NCBI GenBank assembly: GCA_035509195.1
Contig: DATJLT010000177.1
Span: 1-15,115 of the forward strand
Source: Chersky-822 sp035509195
GTDB lineage: Bacteria > Actinomycetota > Actinomycetes > Streptosporangiales > Streptosporangiaceae
Reading direction: 5' to 3'
Length of the DNA stretch: 15,115 nucleotides
In this document: positions 14,908 to 15,115 of the stretch, piece after piece
Numbering within the stretch: position 1 is the first letter of the stretch
Layout of the letters: each line of letters starts with the position of its first letter
Translations under genes and position numbers: made by a program
Notes under the pieces: generated by a model
Databases searched by the model: none
What the model saw: the letters and a program-made list of their open reading frames with translations, nothing else
Told to the model about the DNA's origin: nothing

Positions 14908-14938
14908 ATCCTATTATTCCTATCGTGATAGTTGTCAA
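14908..14938 (-). promoter_or_regulatory. Promoter of the pst operon
   Basis: A perfect -35 TTGACA (14938-14933) is followed by an AT-rich stretch unlike its surroundings. Possible -10 elements are TAGGAT (14913-14908, spacer 19) or TAATAG (spacer 16). The strong -35 in a GC-rich genome and the position about 40 bases before the pstS start support it. The exact -10 is uncertain. Confidence 0.6.
14920..14931. promoter_or_regulatory. Palindrome in the promoter spacer, candidate operator
   Basis: CTATCGTGATAG has perfect 5-base arms (CTATC/GATAG) around GT and lies between the -35 and -10 elements. A regulator bound here would block RNA polymerase. I do not recognise the regulator. No GTTCACC-type PHO box repeats are visible in 14867-14950. 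Confidence 0.4.
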
Positions 14939-14958
14939 TGGGTCAGGCGGCGGGGCCA

Positions 14959-15102
14959 GCAGCATCGTTGGCCCCGCGTTGCTGTTGGCCGGGCTGGTGC
15001 GACGACAACGTTGGCTGGTTGATGCTGCTCGGGCGACATCGTTGGAACTTCGATGCTGTAGCCGGGGCGGGGCGGGCAGCATCGGTGGCTACTTGATGCG
15101 GA
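14959..15102. repeat. Four-unit array of short inverted repeats (array 2)
   Basis: Units lie at 14959-14985, 15002-15028, 15033-15059 and 15076-15102, upstream of the pst promoter. The CA(A/T)C cores start at 14963, 15006, 15037 and 15080, giving spacings of 43, 31 and 43, identical to array 1. In every unit the right arm TGCTG or a near match starts 17 bases after the core. The array aligns with array 1 without gaps and in the same orientation. The fourth unit is degenerate on its right side (TGCGGA). The array may continue past the window edge. Confidence 0.82.
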
Positions 15103-15115
15103 CGGGGGGTGGGGG

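Noticed and set aside
14867..15082. Upstream extension of the pstS-like frame by 72 codons
   Set aside because: It would place the signal peptide internally and translate through the promoter and repeat array. GGAGGAG supports the start at 14866.

Overview
The window is high-GC DNA with actinomycete-type ribosome-binding sites, Ala/Gly-rich linkers and ATGA-type gene overlaps. It most likely comes from a soil actinomycete; the genus cannot be told from the sequence. All ten genes I support lie on the minus strand, so the biological order runs from high to low coordinates.

Region 1 (about 14940-5529) is an unusual phosphate-type (Pst) ABC transporter operon. The order is a secreted PstS-like binding protein, pstC, pstA, a 780-residue membrane-anchored binding-protein-like surface protein, a second PstS-type binding protein anchored by a C-terminal membrane helix, a sortase-fold membrane protein that has lost its expected catalytic residues, and pstB last. 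Three solute-binding proteins and a pseudo-sortase are therefore built into one Pst operon. None of the three binding proteins has a lipobox and none has an LPXTG signal. The inference is a surface-tethered uptake or sensing complex in which the sortase fold is structural.

Region 2 (5410-666), 118 bases further on and on the same strand, is a molybdenum hydroxylase operon in the order coxS-coxL-coxM-coxG. CoxL carries AYRGAGR, the form II signature, so CO need not be the substrate. CoxG is unusual: its SRPBCC domain is followed by a domain that closely resembles the C-terminal domain of RNA polymerase alpha, then an Ala-rich linker and a C-terminal membrane helix. The gene at the low-coordinate edge (381-1) is the N-terminal part of kynureninase and looks leaderless.

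Non-coding structure is rich. Two intergenic arrays of four short inverted repeats each lie at the two ends of the window, upstream of the pst operon and downstream of coxG. All eight units share the geometry ACAGCA-N15-TGCTGT, and the units are spaced exactly 43, 31 and 43 bases apart in both arrays. Two intercistronic hairpins hold the stop codon of the preceding gene (coxM, pstC) in the loop. A compound stem-loop built from two tandem duplications separates pstS from pstC. No tRNA, rRNA, CRISPR array or transposase gene was seen.
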